From NCBI GenBank assembly GCA_937926975.1, contig CALBCJ010000025.1, positions 1 through 64,000 on the forward strand: DNA of 64,000 nt, given 5' to 3'. This DNA comes from an uncultured Propionibacteriaceae bacterium. Its GTDB lineage: Bacteria > Actinomycetota > Actinomycetes > Propionibacteriales > Propionibacteriaceae. The notes under the pieces are model-generated. The model ran no database searches. It had not been told where the DNA came from and worked only from the letters and a program-made list of their open reading frames with translations. The position numbers were made by a program, and so were the translations under genes. How positions within the stretch are numbered: the first letter of the stretch is position 1; every line of letters starts with the position of its first letter. Of the stretch, positions 26,877 through 34,964 are shown piece by piece.

Positions 26877-27913
26877 CGGCTGACTCCTTGCGGTGGTGCG
26901 TGCAGCTGGCTCGCGATCCGGCGGTAGGCCAGCACGAACCGAGCGATGTCTTGGACCCAGTCTCTATCGGTGCGCAACTGGATGTGGCCGACCCCGGCCC
27001 GGCGCAGTGCGATCCGGATCCGTTCCCGCTGGGCGGCGCTGGCGGCGTCCATCCGGGCCCGGGCCGCCCCGTCGGAGGTGTTGACGTAGCGCTGGAAGTC
27101 GGTCTCAGGGTCGCGGATCAGCAGGTCGCCGATGTCGGGGAACTCCACCTCTCGCCGGTCGACCACCTCGATGCAGATCACCTGGTTGCGGACCGCGAGC
27201 CGGCGCAGCGACCGCTCCCAGTCCGGCTCCACGTTGGGGTCCAGCTCGGTGTCGCCAGCGGTCAGGAAGTCCGAGACCACGACCCGCAGCCCGCGCCGAC
27301 GCTGGGTCCGGGCCATCTGCTCGATCCCGCTCGACAGCTCAAGGTCGCCTGGGGCGTGGTCGTGCACGATCGGCTCGGTCAGCATCCGGCGCAGCAGCCC
27401 GTACAGAGCGGTGCGCCCGGAGCGGGCCGGGAGCCGGCGGATCCCGTCGGGGCGCATCAGCATCCCCCCGAACCGATCTCCCATCTTCTGGCTCAGAAAG
27501 CCGATGGTGGCGATCGCTGCGATCCCCAGGTCCCGCTTGGTGATCCCCTCGGTGCCCCAGTTCATCGACGGCGTCACGTCGAGCAGGGCCCAGACCTCCA
27601 GCTCCCGGTCGGCGATCGTGTCGCGCACGTGCGGGATCGTGGTCCGTGCCGTGACTGCCCAGTCCATCCGCCGCACGTCGTCCTGCCCGGGCTGGTACGG
27701 GCGGGCGTCGTTGGTGTCGGAGCCAGCCCCCGGCAGCAGCCCCAGGTGGTCGCCGTGCAGGAAGCCCTCCAGCCGCCGTACGATCGCCAGCTCCAGCCGG
27801 CGCAGCGCCGCCTCCGGGGCGAGCTGGTTCAGCGGCAGCGACGGGCCCTGCGGCTCGGCGATCACCGACGCGGCGGCATGCCTGGTCGGTGGCGCGAAGG
27901 TCGGCTGGGTCAC
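26873..27913 (-). CDS. DUF58 domain protein
   Basis: The 346 residues contain the DUF58 core with the signature GDHLGLLPGAGSDTNDARPYQPGQDDVRRMDW (only part quoted in families as the RxYxPGDDxRxIDW box, about 55-86) followed by a VWA-like fold (LLDVTPSM). DUF58 proteins accompany MoxR ATPases and VWA proteins in bacteria; the molecular role is unresolved. It lies 3 bases after moxR. No transmembrane segment is evident, so it is probably cytosolic or peripheral. Confidence 0.9.
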   Translation of the reverse strand: MTQPTFAPPTRHAAASVIAEPQGPSLPLNQLAPEAALRRLELAIVRRLEGFLHGDHLGLLPGAGSDTNDARPYQPGQDDVRRMDWAVTARTTIPHVRDTIADRELEVWALLDVTPSMNWGTEGITKRDLGIAAIATIGFLSQKMGDRFGGMLMRPDGIRRLPARSGRTALYGLLRRMLTEPIVHDHAPGDLELSSGIEQMARTQRRRGLRVVVSDFLTAGDTELDPNVEPDWERSLRRLAVRNQVICIEVVDRREVEFPDIGDLLIRDPETDFQRYVNTSDGAARARMDAASAAQRERIRIALRRAGVGHIQLRTDRDWVQDIARFVLAYRRIASQLHAPPQGVSR

Positions 27914-27916
27914 GGA

Positions 27917-28978
27917 CTAGTTCCGGAAGCTGGGCGTGTGGCTCTGGGCACCCCGAGCTGCCTGGCGCTGCTGGGCGTTCCAGACCGGAGTTGGCGGCGG
28001 GACCATCGCCACCAGGCGCTCCACCACCTGGACTGGGCTGATGTTGTCAGCGACGGCGTCGAAGCCCAGCACCAGCCGGTGCGCCATCACGTCCTTGGCG
28101 ACGGCCTGGACATCGGTCGGCAGGACGTAGTCGCGGCCGTGGATCAGCGCGAGGGCCCGCGAGGCCGCCACCAGGCCGAGGGTGGCGCGCGGCGAGCAGC
28201 CGATCGAGATCACCGGGACCAGGTCAGGCATCCCGAAGTCGGCCGGGGTGCGGGTCGCCATCACCAGGCGCACGATGTACTCGGCGACCAGGTTGTGAAC
28301 GAAGACCTTGGCGGCCTGGTCCTGCAGCTGGCGGACCAGCTCCGGGTTCAGGACCGGCTTCGGCTCCGGCGGGGTGACCGACATCCGGCGCAGGATCTCG
28401 AACTCCTCGTTGCCGCGTGGGTAGGGGACGTCCACCTTGAGCAGGAACCGGTCCCGCTGGGCCTCCGGCAGCGGGTACACGCCCTCGGACTCGATCGGGT
28501 TCTGGGTGGCGATCACGATGAACGGCTTCGGGGCCGGGTAGGTGCGCCCACCGATCGAGGCCTGCTTCTCGGCCATCAGCTCCAGCATCGCCGACTGCAC
28601 CTTGGCGGGGGCCCGGTTGATCTCGTCGGCCAGCACGAAGTTGACGAAGACCGGGCCCAGCTCGATGTCGAACTGCTCCTTGGAGGCCGAGTAGATCCGG
28701 GTCCCGACGATGTCGGACGGCACCAGGTCAGGGGTGAACTGGACCCGGGCGAAGTCCCCGCCGACCACGGTGGCGAACGACCTCACGGCCAGGGTCTTGG
28801 CAACTCCCGGCACCCCTTCGAGCAGGCAGTGCCCCTTGGCCAGCAAGGCCACCATCAGCTGCTCGACCATGTGCTCCTGGCCGACGATCACCCGTTGCAC
28901 CTGGGCGATCGCCTCGCCGAGGAGCCTGGCTGCCTGGTCGGTGCTGGGCTGGCCGGCGGCTGGCGGCTGGGTCGTCAC
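27917..28978 (-). CDS. MoxR-family AAA+ ATPase
   Basis: The 353-residue AAA+ protein carries Walker A GVPGVAKT (about 59-66), Walker B with VLADEINRAP, sensor 1 in VIATQNPIE and the arginine-containing EAQRDRFLLKV segment. It is the first gene of the moxR-DUF58-VWA-VWA-PLP protein operon. MoxR ATPases act as chaperones that load or activate VWA-containing partners. The gene is transcribed divergently from the membrane protein at 29147 across 168 bp. Confidence 0.95.
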   Translation of the reverse strand: MTTQPPAAGQPSTDQAARLLGEAIAQVQRVIVGQEHMVEQLMVALLAKGHCLLEGVPGVAKTLAVRSFATVVGGDFARVQFTPDLVPSDIVGTRIYSASKEQFDIELGPVFVNFVLADEINRAPAKVQSAMLELMAEKQASIGGRTYPAPKPFIVIATQNPIESEGVYPLPEAQRDRFLLKVDVPYPRGNEEFEILRRMSVTPPEPKPVLNPELVRQLQDQAAKVFVHNLVAEYIVRLVMATRTPADFGMPDLVPVISIGCSPRATLGLVAASRALALIHGRDYVLPTDVQAVAKDVMAHRLVLGFDAVADNISPVQVVERLVAMVPPPTPVWNAQQRQAARGAQSHTPSFRN

Positions 28979-29146
28979 GGGCGGTCTCCTGGTCGGTCGA
29001 CAGGCCCGTCACTGCGCCGGGCCGGTCCCACGATACCGGCTGTTCCGGCCGGCCCCGGCCGTGACGAGCGCCCAGAAGGCTCCGCGGGTCGGGCACAATG
29101 GACCCTGCCCGGGCGCCCGCCCGGGGCCTCGAACGTCAGGGAGACA

Positions 29147-30106
29147 ATGACCACTGGGCCGATCCCACCGCCGGCAGCGGGCGGCACGGGCCCGGCCACG
29201 GCGCCCCTGCTGCCCACCGACCCGCCGAAGGTCGGCGACTTCTGGCTCGACGGCCGGCTCAGCGCCAGCCCGTCCGGCATCGCGTACGCCGCGCACGACG
29301 ACCAGGGCGCGGCAGTGATGCTGGTGATGCTGTCGGCCGGTGCCGCTGACGACGCCGCAGCCCGGGACCGGTTCGCGGGCCAGGTCAACAAGATGCACAT
29401 CGACACCGTGCTGGCGCGAGGCGGGCAGGGGCAGGACGAGGGCCGGCTCGGCTTCCGGTACCGCAGCGAGGACGACGACCCCGTCGGGCCGGACCAGGAG
29501 CCACTGGCCCCGTGGGTGGCGCTGGCGTACGACGGGTCGCGGGCCGCGCTCGCCGAGGCGAACCGGCTGCTGTCAGAGGTGGACCTGTCCCGGCTGCCGT
29601 CCCTGGGCAAGCCGCGAGGGCCGGGCTACACCCTGCACTGGCTGGGCGCTCCCCAGCCCGGCCTGAGCCGGCTCTGGCCGCTGCCCTGGCCGGGCCGCTA
29701 CGACCGGGCCGGGCGGGTGTCGGTGGTGGTCTCCTGGCTGCTCATGATGCTGATCGGGATGCTGGCGATTCTGCTGGCGATCTTGATGTTCAGCCAGTCT
29801 CCACGGTCGTCGTCGCCGCCGCCGCTGCCTCCCACGGCCTCCCCGTCGAGCTCCCCGCCGCCGGAGTCGGGCTCCCCGCCGCCGGAGTCGGCCTCGCCTT
29901 CGCCGGAGTCGGCCTCACCTTCGCCGCAGTCCGGCTCGCCGTCCCCCGAGTCGGCCTCACCCTCGCCCGGGTCCGGCTCTCCGTCTGGGTCCCCGTCACC
30001 CGGGTCGGGCAGTCCGTCCCCGGCCAGCGCCTCGCCCTCGCAGGGCTCCGGGTCGGCTTCGCAGAGCACGGTCCCCGGGGCTCCCTCCACCACGTCCAAG
30101 CTGTAG
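29147..30106 (+). CDS. Membrane protein with degenerate kinase-like N-terminus and Ser/Pro repeat tail
   Basis: The start ATG at 29147 has GGGAG five bases upstream and gives 319 residues; the frame upstream is antisense to the moxR operon. Residues about 25-110 (KVGDFWLDGRLSAS, AAVMLVMLS, PWVALAYD) recall the N-lobe of a bacterial Ser/Thr kinase, but no catalytic loop (HRD), DFG or P-loop is seen. A transmembrane helix lies at about 187-211 (WLLMMLIGMLAILLAILMF). The remaining 100 residues are a Ser/Pro-rich tail, presumably outside the cell. Function unknown; a pseudokinase-like sensor is a guess. Confidence 0.65.
   Translation: MTTGPIPPPAAGGTGPATAPLLPTDPPKVGDFWLDGRLSASPSGIAYAAHDDQGAAVMLVMLSAGAADDAAARDRFAGQVNKMHIDTVLARGGQGQDEGRLGFRYRSEDDDPVGPDQEPLAPWVALAYDGSRAALAEANRLLSEVDLSRLPSLGKPRGPGYTLHWLGAPQPGLSRLWPLPWPGRYDRAGRVSVVVSWLLMMLIGMLAILLAILMFSQSPRSSSPPPLPPTASPSSSPPPESGSPPPESASPSPESASPSPQSGSPSPESASPSPGSGSPSGSPSPGSGSPSPASASPSQGSGSASQSTVPGAPSTTSKL
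29855..30050 (+). repeat. Imperfect Ser-Pro-Glu/Gly repeats in the tail of the membrane protein
   Basis: Short units of the form PPESGS, SPESAS, SPQSGS and SPGSGS recur about every 18-24 bp. They form a low-complexity, probably disordered cell-wall-spanning stalk. Unit identity is only partial, unlike the cleaner VPGPTVT array elsewhere in the window. Confidence 0.7.
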
Positions 30107-30158
30107 CGCCAGCGAGCGGTCCAGCCGCACCGGTCAGCGCGCCCCTCGGGTGAGCGGG

Positions 30159-30232
30159 TGGGGCGTGCGGGGCTCGAACCCGCGACCGGTGGATTATGAG
30201 TCCACTGCGCTAACCGGCTGCGCCAACGCCCC
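30159..30232 (-). tRNA. tRNA with CAT anticodon (Met or lysidine-type Ile)
   Basis: The minus strand folds into a full cloverleaf. The acceptor stem GGGGCGT pairs with ACGCCCC, the D-arm is GCGCAGCCGGTTAGCGC, the anticodon arm GTGGACTCATAATCCAC shows anticodon CAT, and the T-arm GCGGGTTCGAGCCCCGC is canonical. CAT is read by elongator tRNA-Met, initiator tRNA or, after lysidine modification, tRNA-Ile2. The A-U-rich acceptor/D features do not match an initiator; Met versus Ile2 is not settled. CCA is not encoded. Confidence 0.95.
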
Positions 30233-30348
30233 TTACGGGACCTCATGGTAGGCCGTCAGCACCCCTGCCATGAGAAAGCTCTGAGGCTGGATACCCGTTC
30301 TGCCCGGCGTCCCTACCCTCGTGGTGCCCCTGGACGAAGGACTGCTTG

Positions 30349-30960
30349 ATGGATCCCCTCACAATCGGCGCCGCTGCTGCTGGCGCCATCTTTCTGCTCG
30401 GCCTGCTCAGCTGGGTCCGCTCTGACGCGGCCGACGTCCGGCTGCTCAGCAAGACCGTCTGGCTGGTGATCATCGTGCTGCTGCCCGTCGCCGGGCCGCT
30501 GTCCTGGTACGTGCTGGGACGGCCCAAGCTCGCGTACGGCCGGCGGATCGCCCGCGGCCGCGCCAAGCCGAGGTGGAAGAAGCGCAAGATCAAGAACGAC
30601 CGCAAGGCTGCCGTCGAGCGGCTCACCAGCGACATCCGGACCCCGTCCCGCAGTGGCGCTCGGGCCCGGTCCGGGTCCAGCGCCGGTGCCGGACGGCCCC
30701 CGGCCGCCGGCTCACCAGCGACGCCGCTGATGCTGGGGGACTCGTACGCGCCGATGCCGCCCGAGGCGTACGTGCAGCCCCGGACTGCCGCCTCGGTGCC
30801 GAGCCCACTCGACCAGGTCCAGCCGGCGGCGCCGGTGCGGGAGCCGGAGCTGGTCGGCCGCCGGGCCGCGGGGCCAGCAGCCGGGACCGACCTCAAGGTC
30901 CGCCCCACTGGCTCGCCCCGGCGTGGCCTGGTCGAGGATGACGACGGCGACGACTGGTAA
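30349..30960 (+). CDS. PLDc_N domain membrane protein
   Basis: The 203-residue protein begins with two transmembrane helices (about 5-22 and 36-57) that match the phospholipase D nuclease N-terminal (PLDc_N) membrane domain; the LVIIVLLPVAGPLSWYVLGRP motif region is characteristic. No PLD catalytic HKD motifs follow. Instead there is a basic stretch (PRWKKRKIKNDRK) and a low-complexity Pro/Ala-rich tail ending in acidic residues. It is likely a small membrane protein, not a cardiolipin synthase. The ATG at 30349 (after GAAGGA) is preferred to the TTG just before it. Confidence 0.8.
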   Translation: MDPLTIGAAAAGAIFLLGLLSWVRSDAADVRLLSKTVWLVIIVLLPVAGPLSWYVLGRPKLAYGRRIARGRAKPRWKKRKIKNDRKAAVERLTSDIRTPSRSGARARSGSSAGAGRPPAAGSPATPLMLGDSYAPMPPEAYVQPRTAASVPSPLDQVQPAAPVREPELVGRRAAGPAAGTDLKVRPTGSPRRGLVEDDDGDDW

Positions 30961-30977
30961 CCCACCGAGACTGCACC

Positions 30978-31009
30978 GACCGCGGCCCTGGGTACCCAGG
31001 GCCGCGGTC
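30978..31009. terminator. 32-bp perfect palindrome, bidirectional terminator
   Basis: Bases 30978-31009 form an uninterrupted perfect inverted repeat with 16-base arms (arm GACCGCGGCCCTGGGT). It lies between the stop codons of the convergent genes at 30960 and 31016. No U-tract follows on either side, as is common for actinobacterial terminators. The RNA hairpin would have a stem of about 14 bp and a GUAC loop region. Confidence 0.8.
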
Positions 31010-31015
31010 TGCTGC

Positions 31016-32224
31016 TCAGCCCTTGACGCAGACCAGCGTGGTCAGTCGCTCGACCACCTCGACCAGCGGCTCAGGGCCGGTGGTCTGGGCGGCGATCACG
31101 GTCTCCAGGTCCTTGTAGGCCTGGGGGATCTCGTCCACCACCCCGCTGTCCTTGCGGCACTCGACCCCGGCGGTCTGCTGCTCCAGGTCGGCGGTGCTGA
31201 AGCGCCGCCTGGCCTCACCGCGTGACATCCGCCGCCCGGCGCCGTGGGAGGCCGAGCACAGCCCGAGCTGGTTGCCCAGCCCGCGCACCACGTACGAGCC
31301 GGTGCCCATCGACCCCGGGATCAGGCCCAGGTCACCACGGCCGGCCCGGATCGCGCCCTTGCGGGTCACGATCAGCTCCACCCCGTCGTAGGTCTCCTCG
31401 GAGACGTAGTTGTGGTGGCAGCTGATGACCTCGCCGTACCGGACCCGCGGCAGCACCGAGGCGAAGGCCCGCATGGTCAGCGTCATCATGACCTGCCGGT
31501 TGAGCAGGGCGTAGTCCTGCGCCCAGTACAGGTCGTTGCGGTAGGCCTCCATCTCGGGGGTCCCGGCCAGGAAGACCGCCAGGTCGCGGTCCGGCAGGAA
31601 CTGGTTGTGCTCCAGCCGCTTGGCCGTCGCGATGTGGCGCTCGGCGATCTCCTTGCCGATGTTGCGGCTGCCGGAGTGCAGCATCAGCCAGACGGTCCCC
31701 GACTGGTCGCTGGTCACCTCGATGAAGTGGTTGCCTCCGCCGAGGGTCCCGCACTGCGAGACCGCCCGCGACCGCCGGTGGTCCAGGCCCGGGGCCGCCA
31801 GGTCGTCGAATCCGCGCATCAGCGAGGTGAAGGAGCGCTTCAGGTCCCGGTCGTGGCCGATGACCTCAGCCTGGCCGCGGTGCTTCCCCAGCCCCACCGG
31901 GACCGCCCGCTCGATGGCGACCCGGACCTTGTGCAGGCTCTCGGGCAGGTCGTCGAGGGTGACCGAGGTCTTGACCGCAGTCATGCCGCAGCCGATGTCG
32001 ACCCCGACCGCGCTCGGGCTGACAGCGTCCCTCATCGCGATCACCGAGCCGACTGTTGCCCCCTTGCCAAGGTGGACGTCCGGCATCACCCGGACCCGGT
32101 CGACCCAGGGCAGGGCGCTGATCCGGCGCAGCTGGTCCATCGTGCCGTAGTCGACGTCGGCCGGGTCAGCCCACATCAGGGTGTCGGCCTGCGCGCCGGG
32201 CAGCGCGACAGGAAGGGTGGTCAT
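31016..32224 (-). CDS. rtcB: RNA-splicing/repair ligase RtcB
   Basis: RtcB joins RNA 2',3'-cyclic phosphate or 3'-phosphate ends to 5'-OH ends using GTP and Mn2+. The 402 residues carry the metal-binding VGVDIGCGM motif (Cys), the GGGNHFIE and HSGSRNIG motifs, and the guanylylated His in CSASHGAGR. The QLRRISALPWVDRVRVMPDVHLGKG start is typical. No archease gene or RtcA is next to it. An HNH nuclease gene follows upstream 43 bases away on the same strand, so co-transcription is possible. Roles in repair after RNase damage are known from other bacteria. Confidence 0.96.
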   Translation of the reverse strand: MTTLPVALPGAQADTLMWADPADVDYGTMDQLRRISALPWVDRVRVMPDVHLGKGATVGSVIAMRDAVSPSAVGVDIGCGMTAVKTSVTLDDLPESLHKVRVAIERAVPVGLGKHRGQAEVIGHDRDLKRSFTSLMRGFDDLAAPGLDHRRSRAVSQCGTLGGGNHFIEVTSDQSGTVWLMLHSGSRNIGKEIAERHIATAKRLEHNQFLPDRDLAVFLAGTPEMEAYRNDLYWAQDYALLNRQVMMTLTMRAFASVLPRVRYGEVISCHHNYVSEETYDGVELIVTRKGAIRAGRGDLGLIPGSMGTGSYVVRGLGNQLGLCSASHGAGRRMSRGEARRRFSTADLEQQTAGVECRKDSGVVDEIPQAYKDLETVIAAQTTGPEPLVEVVERLTTLVCVKG

Positions 32225-32267
32225 GGTGAAGCTCCTTGCTTGGTGGTGGTTGCCGCTCGTGAGGTGC

Positions 32268-32717
32268 TCAGGCGGCGCTCACTAGGTCGATGACCCGGGG
32301 CACGTACGGGGTGGCGTGGAGGCGTCGCATCCCCGCCCCGTACGGGGTCCGGTTGGCCTTGCGCCCGTTGCAGGTCTGGCAGGCGGCGACGCAGTTCAGC
32401 CAGCTGCTCGGCCCGCCCTGGGAGCGGGGCCGGACGTGGTCGACCGTGGTCGCCACCTGCCCGCAGAAGGCGCAGGTGTGGTGGTCGCGGACCAGGACCC
32501 CCGCCTTCGAGAAGCCGGCCGGCCGGTAGAGCCAGGTCGCGGCTACAAACCGGACCAGCCGGATGGTGACCGGCCAGCGGTACGGCCCGATGGTCCGGTC
32601 GCCGTCCTGCTCCTCGACGGTCGCGACCCCGCGCACCAGCATCCCAACCGCGTGCTGGAATGAGACCCCGCCCAGCGGCTCGTAGGATGCGTTGAGCAGC
32701 CGCACACGTCCCCTCAC
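32268..32717 (-). CDS. HNH endonuclease
   Basis: GTG at 32717, preceded by GAGGAGGA, gives 149 residues; the frame upstream lacks homology. The C-terminal half has the HNH fold with zinc Cys pairs: CAFCGQ, the catalytic TTVDHVRPRSQGG, and CVAACQTCNGRKAN. The N-terminal VRLLNASYEPLGGVSFQHAV segment is the widespread actinobacterial HNH type, usually chromosomal and of unknown substrate. It is separated from rtcB by 43 bases. Confidence 0.88.
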   Translation of the reverse strand: MRGRVRLLNASYEPLGGVSFQHAVGMLVRGVATVEEQDGDRTIGPYRWPVTIRLVRFVAATWLYRPAGFSKAGVLVRDHHTCAFCGQVATTVDHVRPRSQGGPSSWLNCVAACQTCNGRKANRTPYGAGMRRLHATPYVPRVIDLVSAA

Positions 32718-32945
32718 GTCATCCTCCTCTCCCGACGGGCGTACGGGCTGGCGCCCGGCCTCGGGCCGGGACCCACCGTCGAGACTAGAGCGGACTGCCC
32801 GGAACGGCCATCGGTTTTCCGGCCCGGACCGCCTCAGGCCACCGAGCCATCCCGGCCAGGTACGGCACCAGCCACCCAGGTGGTGGCCCGGGAGGGCCGG
32901 TTCCACAGGACCGGTCGGTCGCCACCGTCCAACCGATCTGGTCTG

Positions 32946-32962
32946 CGCTACCAGTGGTAGCG
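32946..32962. promoter_or_regulatory. 17-bp palindrome upstream of the SIR2-like gene
   Basis: CGCTACCAGTGGTAGCG is a perfect palindrome with 8-base arms around a central G. It lies 54 bases before the ATG of the SIR2-like gene, in the 299-bp divergent gap with the HNH gene. A TAGCGT hexamer overlapping its right arm could be a -10, but no convincing -35 was found. It looks like an operator; the binding protein is unknown. Confidence 0.4.
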
Positions 32963-33016
32963 TGCCGGTCAGAGCATGTCGTCGTCAGATCGTCGAGACT
33001 CGAGGCCAGACCCGCC

Positions 33017-34816
33017 ATGGACAGTGCTGAGGGGGTACTGAGTCGACTCACGTCTGCGCAGCAGACGCTGGTACTGACCGGTGCCGGCATCTCCGTTGAC
33101 GCTCCTTCCAGCCTGCCCGCGGGGAACGGGTACACACGTCGGGCCCTCGAGCACGGTTGTGACCACGCTCACCCAGACCAGGTGGGCCGGATCTTCGAAG
33201 CGACCGGCATGCCAGGCGGTTTCCCCCGTTTCGAAGCTGTTCTGACAGTCATCGCGCAGTGCTACGGCCAGACCGGGCTGCACCACCTGCTGTCGGACAT
33301 GGTCGACATCACGCCCAACGACCTGCACGTGTTCTTTGCCCAGCACCTAGAGACGGGCGGAAGGCACGTGACGGCCAACATCGACCCAGGGATCGAGACT
33401 GCGCTCGCGCCCTCGCACGTCGCTCAGGCAACGCAACGGCTCCTCCACTTTCACGGCTTGGCAACGCCTGGGAGTGACCCGACCCAGCTGGGAGTCACCC
33501 TTCCCTCGATCGAGCACGGGCTCGAGCCCGCAGTCCAGCAGCGTCTGGACTCATGGCTTCGAGGCTCCGCCTCGGTCCTCGTCACCGGCTACTCCGGGCT
33601 GGACTACTTCGACATCGACCCGTACCTGGCAAGCCTCGCCTCGGACCGGGCGCTGACGGGCCAGCTCGTGGTCTGGGTGAGTCATGACCCCGCTGACCCG
33701 GCCCTGCGAGTCGAGACCGGCCTCGACATCCCTGCTCTTCGCCTGATGCAGGCAGCGGGCGCAGAGGTAGTCGTGGTTCGAGGGGCTACCCGACGGGTGC
33801 TCGACCGGCTCGCCCAGTCCTGGCACCTCGACCGGGTCCCCCTGAGCGCTCCCCCGCCCACGAACCGTCCGTGGCAGCCGGACCCCACCATCTGGACACT
33901 GGCTGCGCGCCGCCGGGCCAGCGTCGCGCTGTGGGGGCAGCTCGGGTGTCCTCAGCAGCTGCTGGACATCCTGCAGCACGACCCTGGCCAGGTAGCCCGC
34001 GACACGGCGGGCACCTTCGCCGACGCGGCCTGGCACGCCGGTCAGTACAGCGCGGCGCAGAGCCTGTGGCGCCAGGCCTACCCGACCGATGACCTGGCCG
34101 ATGAGCTGCTGAGAGCGGAACGCTGCGCTGCCTGCGACTGGATCAGCGGGCGGTACCGCCGGGCGCTGGCCACGCTGGTCAGGCTGGCACACACGATCGA
34201 GCAGGCACCCGGAGCCCCTGCCCAGGCGAGGCTGCAGGTCGGTGACACCCTGACCCGCGTCTGGGAGCAGATGCAGCGGCTGCCAGACGTACGCTGGCGG
34301 GCCAACCAGAAGATTCGCGACCTCGCGGCCCGCGTCCTGCCTGACGAGGACCCGGATCTCAGCCGAGACCTCCAGTGGCGCCGAGCGACGGCCGACGTCA
34401 AGCTCGGCGCCCCCGAAGATCCCCGCCGTCTTGAGGTCGCGCAGGCGGCCGCCCGGGACCAGGCAAGCTCGTCGTCGGTCATCCGGACGCTGAACTACCG
34501 CCACGGCGAGCTCAGGCAGCAGCAGGAGGCTCGGATGGCCAGCCTGCTGCGCGGGGAGCGGGTCGACGACACTCAGTGGCCCCAGGACTACCGTGACCTC
34601 CTCGACCGGTTCCGGGCTGTGGGTGCCTGGGGGGACGCGACCCGAGTCTTCATGCTTCCCCGGGCGATGGAGGTGTGGCCGTTGCACGCACCGCTGGAAG
34701 TGTTTCGCCCTCGGGTCGAGCTCGCGCTGTACCACCGTTTCCGGGTGAGCGCAGGGATCATCGCGCAGGAGGGGCTGTTCCAGGTCCGTCGGCTCCGGGC
34801 CCGCTGGCACCGCTGA
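33017..34816 (+). CDS. SIR2-like NADase-type protein with long C-terminal domain (candidate defence effector)
   Basis: The 599-residue protein starts with a SIR2-like Rossmann domain (about 1-290). The motifs are LVLTGAGISVDA (NAD-binding GAGIS at 22-26), VTANID with probable catalytic Asn121, HFHG with His146, and GYSGLDYFDID (191-201). A zinc ribbon is absent, as in bacterial defence SIR2 domains that hydrolyse NAD+. Residues about 300-599 are helical-looking, with TPR-like stretches but no recognisable Walker motif. No signal peptide. It stands alone between the HNH gene and tRNA-Asn, and codon third positions look less GC-extreme than its neighbours. Anti-phage abortive infection is a plausible but unproven role. 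ATG 33017 is preferred over an upstream GTG at 32954. Confidence 0.75.
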   Translation: MDSAEGVLSRLTSAQQTLVLTGAGISVDAPSSLPAGNGYTRRALEHGCDHAHPDQVGRIFEATGMPGGFPRFEAVLTVIAQCYGQTGLHHLLSDMVDITPNDLHVFFAQHLETGGRHVTANIDPGIETALAPSHVAQATQRLLHFHGLATPGSDPTQLGVTLPSIEHGLEPAVQQRLDSWLRGSASVLVTGYSGLDYFDIDPYLASLASDRALTGQLVVWVSHDPADPALRVETGLDIPALRLMQAAGAEVVVVRGATRRVLDRLAQSWHLDRVPLSAPPPTNRPWQPDPTIWTLAARRRASVALWGQLGCPQQLLDILQHDPGQVARDTAGTFADAAWHAGQYSAAQSLWRQAYPTDDLADELLRAERCAACDWISGRYRRALATLVRLAHTIEQAPGAPAQARLQVGDTLTRVWEQMQRLPDVRWRANQKIRDLAARVLPDEDPDLSRDLQWRRATADVKLGAPEDPRRLEVAQAAARDQASSSSVIRTLNYRHGELRQQQEARMASLLRGERVDDTQWPQDYRDLLDRFRAVGAWGDATRVFMLPRAMEVWPLHAPLEVFRPRVELALYHRFRVSAGIIAQEGLFQVRRLRARWHR

Positions 34817-34964
34817 CTGACCGCTCCTCCCCAGCCCCACGAGACCGACCAGGAGCCGGCCCTGCCCTCGGGCACCCAGCGGTGACCGGTCCGCAACCGC
34901 CGCGGGATCTGAGGCGACAGGCCGGAAGCGGTTCTGCTAGTCTTCTCAGGCGCTCAGCGCACGG

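Noticed and set aside
26774..29146. Very long open frame on the plus strand continuing upstream of the membrane protein at 29147
   Set aside because: It is antisense to the well-supported moxR, DUF58 and VWA genes and has only low-complexity Gln/Asp/Gly/Arg-rich translation, the usual shadow of high-GC codon bias. Real homology starts at the ATG at 29147.
30349..30960. Cardiolipin synthase
   Set aside because: Only the N-terminal PLDc_N membrane region is present; the HKD catalytic motifs needed for the enzyme are absent.
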